Of a stretch of DNA of 64,000 nucleotides, positions 20,005 to 28,271 are shown piece after piece. Source of the DNA: G963555815 sp965249615 [NCBI: bacterium] (GTDB lineage Bacteria; UBA8248; JACPRG01); assembly GCA_965249615.1 (NCBI GenBank), contig CBDFMI010000006.1:248001-312000 (forward strand), written 5' to 3'. The first letter of the stretch is position 1. Each line of letters starts with the position of its first letter. Under the pieces are notes generated by a model that did no database searches, had not been told where the DNA came from, and was given only the letters and a program-made list of their open reading frames with translations. Position numbers and translations under genes: made by a program.

Positions 20005-20820
20005 TTGAAAAATGGGCACCTTGCCGTCATCGGCGGGGGCAACATGGGCGAGGCCCTTATCGGGGGTCTCCTTCGCGCAGATTCTATCCCCTCCTCAAGT
20101 ATCCTGGTCTCGGACGTTCTTCCGGCCCGCCTGGAGCACTTTCGCAAGACCTATCAGGTTTTGGTCTCCCCGGACAACGCCCAGGCGGCAAAAGGGGCCG
20201 AGGTCATCCTCCTGGCGATTAAGCCGCAGCAGATGGCCGGCGCCCTGAAAAGTCTCTCCGGTGTGGTGAAAGACGACCAGCTCGTCGTCACCATCGCCGC
20301 GGGCGTCCCCATTCGCGTTGTCGAAGAGGGTCTCGGCGGTCGAGGGCGGGTGATCAGGGTGATGCCCAATACACCGGCCCTCATCGGAAGGGGGGCGGCC
20401 GGGGTGGCCCTGGGGAGTAAAGCGAAGAAAAAGGACCTGGACTTGGTGGTGACCCTCTTCAATTCCGTGGGCCGGGCCCTGGAGGTCGAGGAGCTCCTGA
20501 TGGACGCGGTCACCGGCCTCTCGGGCAGCGGCCCCGCCTTTGTGGCGGTCGTGATGGAGGCTCTGGCCGACGGGGGGGCCAAGATGGGCCTCCCGCGCGA
20601 GGTGGCGTTGACCCTGGCGGCCCAAACAGTGGCCGGGACCGCCCAGATGGTTCTGGAGACTGGAAGACATCCCAGCGAGATCAAGGAGATGGTGTCCTCC
20701 CCTGGTGGGACCACCATCGCGGGTTTGGAGGCCCTGGAGGCGGGGTCTCTTCGGAGCTCTCTCATCGACGCGGTGGAGGCGGCCACCCGCCGTTCCCAGG
20801 AACTGGGCCGCAAGGAGTAA
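20005..20820 (+). CDS. proC: pyrroline-5-carboxylate reductase
   Basis: The last step of proline synthesis, reducing pyrroline-5-carboxylate with NAD(P)H. The 271-residue protein starts at TTG 20005, set by an AGAGG ribosome site and by the Rossmann strand just after it (LAVIGGGNMGEALIGGL). The family signature near the C-terminus is present (LSGSGPAFVAVVMEALADGG and SPGGTTIAGLEALE). It sits between yggS and yggT, four nt before the latter. Confidence 0.96.
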   Translation: MKNGHLAVIGGGNMGEALIGGLLRADSIPSSSILVSDVLPARLEHFRKTYQVLVSPDNAQAAKGAEVILLAIKPQQMAGALKSLSGVVKDDQLVVTIAAGVPIRVVEEGLGGRGRVIRVMPNTPALIGRGAAGVALGSKAKKKDLDLVVTLFNSVGRALEVEELLMDAVTGLSGSGPAFVAVVMEALADGGAKMGLPREVALTLAAQTVAGTAQMVLETGRHPSEIKEMVSSPGGTTIAGLEALEAGSLRSSLIDAVEAATRRSQELGRKE

Positions 20821-20823
20821 ACC

Positions 20824-21120
20824 ATGTTTGTCTTGGGAAACCTTCTCGGGGCCATCGCCACCGTTCTCGGCATCGTCCTCAGGATCTACGTGTTCATCAT
20901 CGTCATCCGGGCCGTCATCTCCTGGTTCAGCCCGGACCCCTATAACTCCCTTGTCCAGATCCTTTACTCGATCACGGAACCCATCCTGTATCCTATTCGA
21001 TCCCGTCTTCCCTTCGGATACGGGATCGATTTTTCTCCTCTCATCGTGATTCTCATCATCATCTTTCTTCAGGCCTTTGCGGTGTCCTCATTAAGGGACC
21101 TGGCGTTTCAATTGAGGTAG
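20824..21120 (+). CDS. yggT: YggT family membrane protein
   Basis: A 98-residue inner-membrane protein with two hydrophobic segments (about 5-30 and 68-90) around the conserved loop ISWFSPDPYNSLVQILYSITEP-ILYPIR. This is one YggT repeat; the E. coli protein has two. Function is not settled; neighbourhood with proC, yggS and divIVA links it to cell-division-associated loci. It starts three nt after the proC stop. Confidence 0.93.
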   Translation: MFVLGNLLGAIATVLGIVLRIYVFIIVIRAVISWFSPDPYNSLVQILYSITEPILYPIRSRLPFGYGIDFSPLIVILIIIFLQAFAVSSLRDLAFQLR

Positions 21121-21150
21121 TAGAGGGAACAGCCTCAAGGAGGGAGGCGC

Positions 21151-21663
21151 ATGAAAATCGCGCCAGTTGACGTCCGGCAACAGAGGTTCGCAGTCAAGTT
21201 TCGGGGTTTTGACCCTCAGGAGGTAGACGCCTTCCTCGAGAAGGTGGCCGAGGAGCTGGAGGAGCTGAGCCGGGAGAACGCCCGCTTGAAGGACGATCTC
21301 GCCAAGCACCAGCAGGAGATGGGTGGCTACCTCGAAAACGAGGCCAACCTGAAGAAGACCCTCCTCTCCGCCCAGGCCATGAAGGAGGAGATCACCCTCC
21401 ACGCCAAGAAGGAGGCCGAACTCGTCCTGAGAGACGCCGACCTGAAGGCCGATGAGATCATCCGCTCCTCCCGCTCTCAGGTCAAAGACGTGACCGATGA
21501 CCTGACGGATCTCATCAGGCGAAGAAAGCGGTTCATCCTCAACCTCCGCTCCATGCTGGAGACCCACCTCCGCATGCTGGACATGGAAGAGCAGCAGAAC
21601 ACCCCAGACGAGGAACCGCAGAAAGAGGAACGCCCGGAAAAGGGGAAGAAGGGGCGCCCTTGA
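21151..21663 (+). CDS. DivIVA domain-containing protein
   Basis: A 170-residue cytoplasmic coiled-coil protein. The N-terminal DivIVA membrane-targeting element is clear: MKIAPVDVRQQRFAVKFRGF followed by DPQEVDAFLEKVAEELEEL. A long coiled coil occupies about residues 30-145 and the tail is acidic/basic and disordered. Such proteins mark poles or septa by sensing curved membrane. GGAGG precedes the ATG. Position after yggT matches the division-related cluster of many Gram-positive and some diderm bacteria. Confidence 0.93.
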   Translation: MKIAPVDVRQQRFAVKFRGFDPQEVDAFLEKVAEELEELSRENARLKDDLAKHQQEMGGYLENEANLKKTLLSAQAMKEEITLHAKKEAELVLRDADLKADEIIRSSRSQVKDVTDDLTDLIRRRKRFILNLRSMLETHLRMLDMEEQQNTPDEEPQKEERPEKGKKGRP

Positions 21664-21706
21664 TAAAACTAATCGGAGTCTGAACACACCACCGTTTGGA
21701 GAGTGG

Positions 21707-22789
21707 ATTCTGCCCCTGTCTAGCGTCGAAACTCTTGAATTCCGGGAGGGCGCCCTCCTCCTCCTCGACCAGAGGAAGCTGCCGGGGGAGGAGACCTACC
21801 TCTCGTGCAAGGACTACAGGGAAGTGGGCGAGGCGATTCGCACCATGGTCGTCCGGGGGGCCCCGGCTATCGGAGTGACGGCGGCCTACGGGATGGCCCT
21901 GGCGGCGAAGGAGGTCTCGGACCAAACGCCCCAGGATCTCCTGCTCCACCTGGAGAGGGCTGCCGAGTCCCTCAAGGGGACACGGCCGACCGCCGTCAAC
22001 CTCGCTTGGGCCACCCATCGTCTCTTGCAGACCGCCCGCGATGCCCTGGCGTCCGGGGCGGGGGCTCAGGAGCTCGCCGACCGGCTCCTCGCGGAGGCCC
22101 ACCGGGTCAAGGAAGAAGATATCGCCATCAACCGCAGGATTGGGGAACACGGCGCCTCGCTCCTGTCGGCCGGGTCCCGGCTTCTGACCCATTGCAACGC
22201 CGGGTCTTTGGCCACAGCGGGATACGGGACGGCAGGGGGGGTCATTCGCTCCGCCTTCCGGCAGGGAAAGCTCTCGCTGGTCTATGTAGACGAAACCCGT
22301 CCCTTTCTTCAGGGCTCCCGCCTCACTGCCTGGGAGCTGAAGAAGGAGGGCATCCCGATCGTCCTCATCACGGACAACATGGCCGGCCATTGCATGCAGC
22401 GCGGTGACGTCCACGCCGTCGTCGTCGGGGCAGACCGCATCGCACGCAATGGGGACGTGGCCAACAAGATCGGGACCTACACGGTGGCCGTCCTCGCCCG
22501 GGAAAACGGTCTCCCCTTTTATGTGGCGGCGCCCCTTTCGACCATCGATTTCAGTCTTCCGTCCGGAAAGGAGATCCCCATCGAGGAGAGGGCTCCCGAG
22601 GAGGTGACGCACCTCGGAGGAAAACGCATCTGCCCCGAAGGGGTGGAGGCGTTCAACCCCGCCTTTGACATCACACCGGCCTCGCTGGTGGACGCCATCA
22701 TTACGGAGAGGGGGATCGTCCGGCCAAAACTGGGCGAGACGCCCGAGGTGTGGCGAAATGAATCGCCCCATCTGGCCTCGGAAGGATGA
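21707..22789 (+). CDS. mtnA: S-methyl-5-thioribose-1-phosphate isomerase
   Basis: An enzyme of the methionine salvage pathway that isomerises MTR-1-P to MTRu-1-P. It has VVRGAPAIGVTAAYGMALAA, the catalytic cysteine in LLTHCNAGSLATAGYGTA and the acid in ADRIARNGDVANKIGTY, ending with the FNPAFDITPASLVDAIIT motif. No ATG, GTG or TTG gives a full N-terminus. The reading frame (LPLSSVETLEFREGALLLLD) is open from an ATT at 21707, which has GGAG five bases upstream, or from CTG 21710; GTG 21824 would cut off conserved residues. The ATGA overlap with the next gene suggests coupling. Confidence 0.9.
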   Translation: MLPLSSVETLEFREGALLLLDQRKLPGEETYLSCKDYREVGEAIRTMVVRGAPAIGVTAAYGMALAAKEVSDQTPQDLLLHLERAAESLKGTRPTAVNLAWATHRLLQTARDALASGAGAQELADRLLAEAHRVKEEDIAINRRIGEHGASLLSAGSRLLTHCNAGSLATAGYGTAGGVIRSAFRQGKLSLVYVDETRPFLQGSRLTAWELKKEGIPIVLITDNMAGHCMQRGDVHAVVVGADRIARNGDVANKIGTYTVAVLARENGLPFYVAAPLSTIDFSLPSGKEIPIEERAPEEVTHLGGKRICPEGVEAFNPAFDITPASLVDAIITERGIVRPKLGETPEVWRNESPHLASEG

Positions 22790-23199
22790 AACTTGGAAAA
22801 CTGGATCACATCGGGGTGGGCATCCGAGATCTCGAGGCGACCGTCTCCCTCTACGAGTCCGCCTTGGGTGGAAAGGTCCGAAGCCGCCATCCGAACTTTA
22901 ACGACGAGGTCGATGTCGCGCTCGTGGAGGTCGGAGACAGCGTGATAGCGCTTTTGGCCCCCCTCAAGGAAGAGAGCGTCCTGGGCCGCTTTCTTGAAAA
23001 GCGCGGGGAGGGGCTTCACCACCTGGCCTACCAAGTGGAAGACATCCGGGACGCGATGAAAATCCTCGTTGAGAAGGGTCTTCAGCCCATCGACCCAGAG
23101 CCTCGCCCGGGGATCCTCGGACATCTCATCTGCTTCTTCCACCCGAAGACCACCCCAGGTGTTCTGATCGAGCTTGTCGAGACCCGATCTACGAGATAA
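22786..23199 (+). CDS. mce: methylmalonyl-CoA epimerase
   Basis: Converts (S)- to (R)-methylmalonyl-CoA in propionyl-CoA metabolism. The 137-residue vicinal-oxygen-chelate protein opens LGKLDHIGVGIRDLEATVSLY with the first metal His, has GEGLHHLAYQVEDI with the second, and ends GVLIELVE with the metal-binding Glu. Length and motif order are those of the family. Translation is coupled to mtnA by ATGA. The mutase is not in the window. Confidence 0.92.
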   Translation: MKLGKLDHIGVGIRDLEATVSLYESALGGKVRSRHPNFNDEVDVALVEVGDSVIALLAPLKEESVLGRFLEKRGEGLHHLAYQVEDIRDAMKILVEKGLQPIDPEPRPGILGHLICFFHPKTTPGVLIELVETRSTR

Positions 23200-23202
23200 C
23201 CG

Positions 23203-24201
23203 ATGTCTGACGAGACTCACCTCAAATATGTGGCGGACCTAAAACCCAAGGACCGCGTCAACGGCTTTTTCCGCATCAGCTTCATTCAGGTCAAGGAAAC
23301 ACGGTCCGGCAAACCTTATCTTGACCTCAAGCTGAAGGACAAAACGGGCGAGATCCCGGCCAAGGTGTGGGACTACGGGGATGAGGAAGATCTGGCCCGG
23401 GGGGACTTCGTCGCCGTCGCAGGCCAGGTGGAGCTTTATCAGGAGGCCCCTCAGCTCGTCCTGAAGAAGATCCGCCGGGTGACCGAAGAGGACCGATCCT
23501 ATGGCTTTGAGGAGGGCCGTTTCGAAGAGAGGACCACTTACGATGTCGGGGCCATGTGGTCAGAGATCACGGGGATTGCAGAAACCTTTTGTCCTCCCAT
23601 CAAGGATCTCGCGCTCGGACTTCTGTCGGACCACCGGGAGGCTTTCTGCAGGGCCCCCGCCGCGCAATATCACCACCACCCCTTCGTCGGGGGGCTCCTT
23701 GAGCACACCCTCTCAGTGACGCGGACCTGTATTTATCTCGCCGAGAAATACCCTGTCCGCCGGGACCTCCTCCTTGCAGGCGCCATTCTCCACGACATCG
23801 GGAAGCTGAAGGAGCTCTCCTTCGAGGGAGAAACCAGTTACACGACCTCCGGCCGTCTCATCGGCCACATCATCCAGGGGCGAGACATGGTCCGGGAGAA
23901 GGCCAAAGAAATACCGGATTTCCCTGAGGAAGATCTTGTCGAGCTTGAACACCTCGTCTTGAGCCACCAGGGCCGTCCCGAGTGGAACTCCCCCCGAGTC
24001 CCCCAGACCCTGGAGGCCCTGGTCCTCCACTACGCCGACGACCTGGACGCCAAGGTCCAGATATTCGAGAGGGCCGTGGAGAGAGACCGGGGGACGGAAC
24101 CTTTTACGCCCCGCCACCGTTCACTGGATCGCCAGATCTATAAGACCCCCCTTCTCAAGGAGCTTGAGAGAAGGGAAGAGGCTCCATCAGGGGAGGAATA
24201 G
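23203..24201 (+). CDS. OB-fold and HD-domain protein, YhaM-type 3'-5' exoribonuclease
   Basis: A 332-residue protein with an N-terminal OB fold (about 12-95; FFRISFIQVKETRSGKPYLDLKL) and an HD phosphohydrolase domain (about 155-290). Metal ligands are seen in QYHHHPFVGGLLEHTLSV, LLLAGAILHDIGK and HLVLSHQG. This is the YhaM/CBF1 layout, which degrades RNA or single-stranded DNA 3' to 5'. It starts 3 nt after mce and is the last gene of the run. Confidence 0.9.
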   Translation: MSDETHLKYVADLKPKDRVNGFFRISFIQVKETRSGKPYLDLKLKDKTGEIPAKVWDYGDEEDLARGDFVAVAGQVELYQEAPQLVLKKIRRVTEEDRSYGFEEGRFEERTTYDVGAMWSEITGIAETFCPPIKDLALGLLSDHREAFCRAPAAQYHHHPFVGGLLEHTLSVTRTCIYLAEKYPVRRDLLLAGAILHDIGKLKELSFEGETSYTTSGRLIGHIIQGRDMVREKAKEIPDFPEEDLVELEHLVLSHQGRPEWNSPRVPQTLEALVLHYADDLDAKVQIFERAVERDRGTEPFTPRHRSLDRQIYKTPLLKELERREEAPSGEE

Positions 24202-24233
24202 GGTTTCATCCGGGCGAAAGGGTCTTGACCCAG

Positions 24234-24268
24234 GAAAAGGAAAAGCCCCCGGGATTTCTCCCAGGGGC
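24234..24268 (-). terminator. rho-independent terminator
   Basis: A ten-base-pair stem with one mismatch (GCCCCCGGGA with TCCCAGGGGC, loop TTTC). On the minus strand it is followed by CTTTTCCTTTTCC, so it serves the minus-strand gene at 24307. It may also stop the convergent + strand transcript. Confidence 0.7.
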
Positions 24269-24306
24269 CTCGCCTTCTAAAAACTAAAGCACCTCCTTCC
24301 AGACCT

Positions 24307-24516
24307 TCAGCGGATCACAACCCGCTTCCGCTTGAGGACCACAGGTTCCTTGCCCCCTATGGCCATCTGGGCCTGGGCGCGGTTTTCGGCGATGACCGCG
24401 TCCAAGATCTCCCCGCAGTGAATACAGTGCCATCCGTAAAACGACCCAGCCAAGTCCGATCCAAAACCATAATGCTTAAAGGGGATCATCAGGCCCTCAC
24501 ACTTTGGGCATCTCAC
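24307..24516 (-). CDS. small zinc-ribbon protein
   Basis: A 69-residue protein begun at GTG 24516, after GAGAGGGGG; the longer upstream reading is not supported. Two CxxC knuckles (CPKC at residues 3-6 and CIHC at about 31-34) form a zinc ribbon, and the C-terminus is basic (VVLKRKRVVIR), which suggests nucleic-acid binding. Position 64 nt after an Rrf2-type gene hints at shared transcription. Function unknown. Confidence 0.68.
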   Translation of the reverse strand: MRCPKCEGLMIPFKHYGFGSDLAGSFYGWHCIHCGEILDAVIAENRAQAQMAIGGKEPVVLKRKRVVIR

Positions 24517-24580
24517 CTTTTGTTCCCCCTCTCTCCTCGGATGGGTTCCCCAGAAAGCCTGTCCCGCTTCCCGGCGTGGG

Positions 24581-25177
24581 CTAAACTTCAACATCCCCAC
24601 CATGAGGGGCCTCGCTTGTTTCGCTTTCCAAGGGAGGTCCTCCGAGGTTTTTGGGCCGGGCTTGGTGCAAGCCTGACCCGGGCTTGGTTGACCCCTCACC
24701 TTCTACAACCAAAGCGGGCGATAGAAATTCCTCCTGTCGCCAGGGCTCCTGGCCGTTCTGCCACCCCGCCGACTGGCGGACCAACTCCCCAATCGTATGC
24801 TGAAGGAGCATTTCCTCGATGGCCCCCTGGAGCTTTCTCCAGATGGGCAGCTGATAACAAGACCGCGACTGAGTGCAAGCCTCCGCAAAGGGGATGCACT
24901 CGTTGACGGCGATAGGGCCCTCGACGGACTCAACGATCTCCTTGAAGGTGATCTCATCCGCCCTGCGGGCGATGGTGTATCCCCCCCTGGGGCCAAGGTG
25001 GGCTTTGACGTAGCCGTGGTTCACCAGCGGCCTCATGATCTTCTCAAGGAACCGGCTCGGAATCCCCCCTGTCTGGGCAATCTCGGAGAGATTCGTGATC
25101 TTCCCCGGGGGCTGGGCTGCCAAAACCCCCATCGCCCTAAGGGCGTAGTCCACTCGACGACTGATCTGCATCTGCAC
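24581..25177 (-). CDS. Rrf2 family transcriptional regulator
   Basis: A 198-residue repressor of the IscR/NsrR/RirA group. The N-terminal winged helix is clear (ISRRVDYALRAMGVLA, the recognition segment GIPSRFLEKIMRPLVNHGYV, then GPRGGYTIARRADEIT). Three cysteines with C-x6-C-x5-C spacing (about residues 93-106) are placed as the iron-sulfur ligands of the family. GTG 25177 follows AAGGAG at good spacing. About 60 residues of low-complexity tail extend past the usual end, perhaps a late stop. Regulated genes are not evident. Confidence 0.9.
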   Translation of the reverse strand: MQMQISRRVDYALRAMGVLAAQPPGKITNLSEIAQTGGIPSRFLEKIMRPLVNHGYVKAHLGPRGGYTIARRADEITFKEIVESVEGPIAVNECIPFAEACTQSRSCYQLPIWRKLQGAIEEMLLQHTIGELVRQSAGWQNGQEPWRQEEFLSPALVVEGEGSTKPGSGLHQARPKNLGGPPLESETSEAPHGGDVEV

Positions 25178-25305
25178 AGGATGACTCCTTGTCCTAAATA
25201 CGACTTAACCGGCCGGAGATATCAAAAACTTAGTCCCTGCTTCTTTTCCTGTCAAGGCCAAAGCGTCTCAGCCCTTAGGGTGAAGGGCCAAAATCCCGGT
25301 CCATC

Positions 25306-26448
25306 CTATAACTCACTGTTTTTAAATGGGGAGGATTTGAGGCCAGAGAGGGTGCCGGAAAAATTCCCCTTGTGCTGGATGAGAACCTTCATCGTCCCCC
25401 CGAGCCCCCCCGGCAAAAGGAGGGTTTTTAGGGCCTGGGACTGGCGGAGGGTGTCCCCCCTAAAAATCTTCGAGGCCAGCTCCGGGGCGCCCAGGCCCAT
25501 GAGAAAGTGGACCTGGTCGGTGAACCCCGTCAGCTGAACCCCCGCTTCCCTCCCGGCCCGGGCGAGATGGGTGAAATCCACATGGGCCGTGATGTCTTGC
25601 CCCCCCACCCGGACGTAGGGGTCGTCGTGGGCGGTGTGCCGGTAATAGCAGAGAAGAGTCCCCTGGGGTCTGAGGGGCGAATAGAGTTCCGTTGCCGGGT
25701 GGCCGTAGTCAACGGTGATGATGAATCCCCGTTTGAGCTTCCTGCCCACTTCCTTCATCCACCCGGTGGCCTTTAGGCAGATCTCGGTCCTCGCCCCCTC
25801 GGGGAGCTTCATGTGGAGACCCTGCAGGTAGGATTTCAGTTCCGGGCTTGAGGGTTCACCTGCCTCCTCGTAGAATCTCCCCCCTTCTTGTCTGACGTAG
25901 ATCTCCCGGAGACCAGATCCCTCCTGGCAGACCCTGTGGACCGGGAGGGCATCGAGGAGTTCGTTGGAGAAAAAACAGGCGGCACCTGCTTCAGGGGGCT
26001 CCCATCCGCTCAGGTCTTCGGTGAAAATCTTTTCCTGTCGGGAAGACGAGCGGAGTCGCTGACGCGCCTCGTTTAGCCTGGCGGGACTCACCTCGACCAG
26101 CACCCAAGAGGTCGCGTCAAGACACTCCCTGTCCTCCTCAAGGGCTCTTAGGACGTCTTCGCTGAGAAGACCCCGCCCCGCCCCCAGCTCCACCAAGAAG
26201 AAGGGTTCGGGCCGGCCGAGGAGACGCCACATCTCCCCGAACTGCCGCGCAAGACAACTCCCAAAGAGGCGGCTCACCTCGGGGCTCGTATAGTAATCCC
26301 CCGCGCGGCCCCCCGGAGGCTCTTGCCGCATGTAGTAGCCGAGCGTGGGGTGATAGAGGGCCCGCTCCATGAAGTCGGCGAAGGTCATTCTGCCCTCGCC
26401 GATCTCCTCAGCGATGAGTCGGGCCAATCGAATATCTTCCTGTGCCAT
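25306..26448 (-). CDS. SAM-dependent methyltransferase, MidA/NDUFAF7 family
   Basis: A 380-residue class I methyltransferase. It shows the family opening GRMTFADFMERALYHPTLGYY, the substrate-side GDYYTSPEVSRLFG, the SAM motif LVELGAGRGLLSEDVLRAL, and SNELLDALPVHRV, all diagnostic of the DUF185/MidA group. The mitochondrial member methylates an arginine of complex I; bacterial targets are not known. It begins 33 nt after the carboxypeptidase gene stop and is probably co-transcribed with it. Confidence 0.9.
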   Translation of the reverse strand: MAQEDIRLARLIAEEIGEGRMTFADFMERALYHPTLGYYMRQEPPGGRAGDYYTSPEVSRLFGSCLARQFGEMWRLLGRPEPFFLVELGAGRGLLSEDVLRALEEDRECLDATSWVLVEVSPARLNEARQRLRSSSRQEKIFTEDLSGWEPPEAGAACFFSNELLDALPVHRVCQEGSGLREIYVRQEGGRFYEEAGEPSSPELKSYLQGLHMKLPEGARTEICLKATGWMKEVGRKLKRGFIITVDYGHPATELYSPLRPQGTLLCYYRHTAHDDPYVRVGGQDITAHVDFTHLARAGREAGVQLTGFTDQVHFLMGLGAPELASKIFRGDTLRQSQALKTLLLPGGLGGTMKVLIQHKGNFSGTLSGLKSSPFKNSEL

Positions 26449-26481
26449 GGGGGAGGTGTCGGAAAAAAAGGGGGGGGGAAC

Positions 26482-27699
26482 CTAGTTAAAGTTAAAGAAG
26501 TCGATGAATCTTCTAAAGAGGTTCGCCTGGCCGATCTCTTCGCTGGCCAGAAGGGGGGCGGTTTTAATCACCTGGTCCCCGACGACGATCTCAAGCTCCC
26601 CGACCTGCTGTCCCTGTGCAAGGGGGGCCTCCAGGGGCTCGAGGATTTTCCGTCGGGTGGTGACCCGGCTTTCGTCCTTGCGCTGGATGACGAATTTCAC
26701 GGTCTCCCCGGCGATAAGCGTCGTCGCCCTCTTTTCCCCTTTGGTGACGAGGACGGCGTCTCCAACCGGGTCCCCTTCCGAAAAGAGCGTGACCTTCTTA
26801 TAGCGGCGAAATCCCCTTGCAAGAAGACCCCTCGTCGCCTTGAAGCGGGCGGAGGAAGAGGGGCTTCCAAGGACCACCGAGATGAGGCGAAGCCCGCCTC
26901 TGTCGGCCGTGGCGGACAGATTGAAGCCGGCCTCTTCGAGATGGCCTGTCTTAAAACCGTCCACGCCGGAAAAGGTCCGAACGAGGTCGTTCGTGTTGTA
27001 GAGGGTGAACTCACCGTTCCGAAACTCGTCCCGGAAGGTGGACCCCCACTCCAGCAGGAGGGGAAAACGGGCGAGCTGCTGGGCAAGGAGGGCGATGTCT
27101 CTGGCCGTTGTATAATTGTCCTCCTGCCTTGGCCCTGCGGGGAGACCGTGGACATTGGTGTAGCGGGTCCCCGTCATCCCAAGCTCCTCGGCTCGCTCGT
27201 TCATGATCTCCACAAATTCCTCTGCCGCCCCAACAACCCCTTCGGCGATAGCCACAGCGGCATCGTTGGCCGATGCGATCACCACAGCCTTCAGGAGCTC
27301 CCGCAAGGGGAACACCTCGCCCTCCTTCAGGAAGACCTGGGATCCGCCGATGCGGCTGGCGTCAGCAGTGGCCCGGATCGGCTCGTCGAGGTCGGCCTCT
27401 CCGCGCTCCGCCATCTCCATCACGATTAGCATCAGCATCATCTTCACAATGGAGGCGGGGAGCCGTCTTTGGTCAGGCTCGTGGGCGAAAAGGACATGCC
27501 CTGTTTCAGCTTCTATCATGAGGGCTGATTCGTAGGGGAGCTCTTCCTCGGCCTCTTCGCCCTCCTGGGCTGATACAGAGAGAGTGGGGACGAGGAGCGC
27601 AATGAGGAGAAGAAAGACCAGTACCCCTCGCCAAGCAGTGGGGAAAGAAAATGTGTAGGGGAAACGAGACACTTTTGAGGACCACTCTTCACTTCGCAT
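26482..27699 (-). CDS. D-alanyl-D-alanine carboxypeptidase (DacA/PBP5 family)
   Basis: A penicillin-binding protein that trims the terminal D-Ala of peptidoglycan stems in the periplasm. A signal peptide (about 20-47, ending SVSAQ) precedes the peptidase S11 domain with the active-site SIVK, the SAN triad and KTG in VDGFKTGHLEEAG. The C-terminal PBP5-like beta domain follows and the very end (LFRRFIDFFNF) is an amphipathic membrane anchor, as in PBP5. Start ATG 27699 is taken; a TTG at 27735 is possible. Confidence 0.93.
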   Translation of the reverse strand: MRSEEWSSKVSRFPYTFSFPTAWRGVLVFLLLIALLVPTLSVSAQEGEEAEEELPYESALMIEAETGHVLFAHEPDQRRLPASIVKMMLMLIVMEMAERGEADLDEPIRATADASRIGGSQVFLKEGEVFPLRELLKAVVIASANDAAVAIAEGVVGAAEEFVEIMNERAEELGMTGTRYTNVHGLPAGPRQEDNYTTARDIALLAQQLARFPLLLEWGSTFRDEFRNGEFTLYNTNDLVRTFSGVDGFKTGHLEEAGFNLSATADRGGLRLISVVLGSPSSSARFKATRGLLARGFRRYKKVTLFSEGDPVGDAVLVTKGEKRATTLIAGETVKFVIQRKDESRVTTRRKILEPLEAPLAQGQQVGELEIVVGDQVIKTAPLLASEEIGQANLFRRFIDFFNFN

Positions 27700-27811
27700 T
27701 GGGCCAAATGTAACCTGCCCTTCCCGGCGTGTCAAGACGGGGTGTGGGCACCAGAAAGAACTGGGAAGACGACCGCTCCGCCGGGGATCTTCGGCGTGCT
27801 TGCCGGCTCAA

Positions 27812-28219
27812 CTACTTCTTCGGGACAGCGACGGGTTCGCCCTTTTCGTGAATGACGAAAACCAGGGCTTTCACCGGGGCCGTGCCATCGTTCTTGACGT
27901 TGTGGACCTGGTTGGGAGGGATATGGAAGGTGTCCCCCGGCTTGAAGACGATGGTTGTTCCTTCTTTCTCGAAGGTTCCAGAGCCTTCCAAGACGTGCGC
28001 GAACTCGTGGCCGTGGTGATAGTGTCTTCCCGTGGCGGCCTGGGGATTGAACTCTGTGAGCAACACAATCCCTTCTTTCCCCTCCAACCCGGCCAGATCT
28101 GTTTTGAGGAGGATGGTCCGCTTCATCGGCTCACGTTGGCCACTCAGGACTTGCTCGCCTATCAATCCCACCACGATCCCCACCGCCAAGGGCAGCGCGA
28201 GAACTAAAACTCGTCTCAT
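27812..28219 (-). CDS. exported cupin-domain protein
   Basis: A 135-residue protein with an N-terminal signal anchor (about 3-25) and a single cupin barrel (about 50-125). Both cupin motifs are seen: GRHYHHGHEFAHVLEGSG and PGDTFHIPPNQVHNVKN, with three His and one Glu for a metal. The substrate is unknown; many secreted cupins of this type are of uncertain role. It follows the unrecognised gene at 28272 by 52 nt. Confidence 0.85.
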   Translation of the reverse strand: MRRVLVLALPLAVGIVVGLIGEQVLSGQREPMKRTILLKTDLAGLEGKEGIVLLTEFNPQAATGRHYHHGHEFAHVLEGSGTFEKEGTTIVFKPGDTFHIPPNQVHNVKNDGTAPVKALVFVIHEKGEPVAVPKK

Positions 28220-28271
28220 GAATGTCTCCTTTGGAGCTTAGATGTGATCAGCGGCGGTCCAGGGGAGCGCG

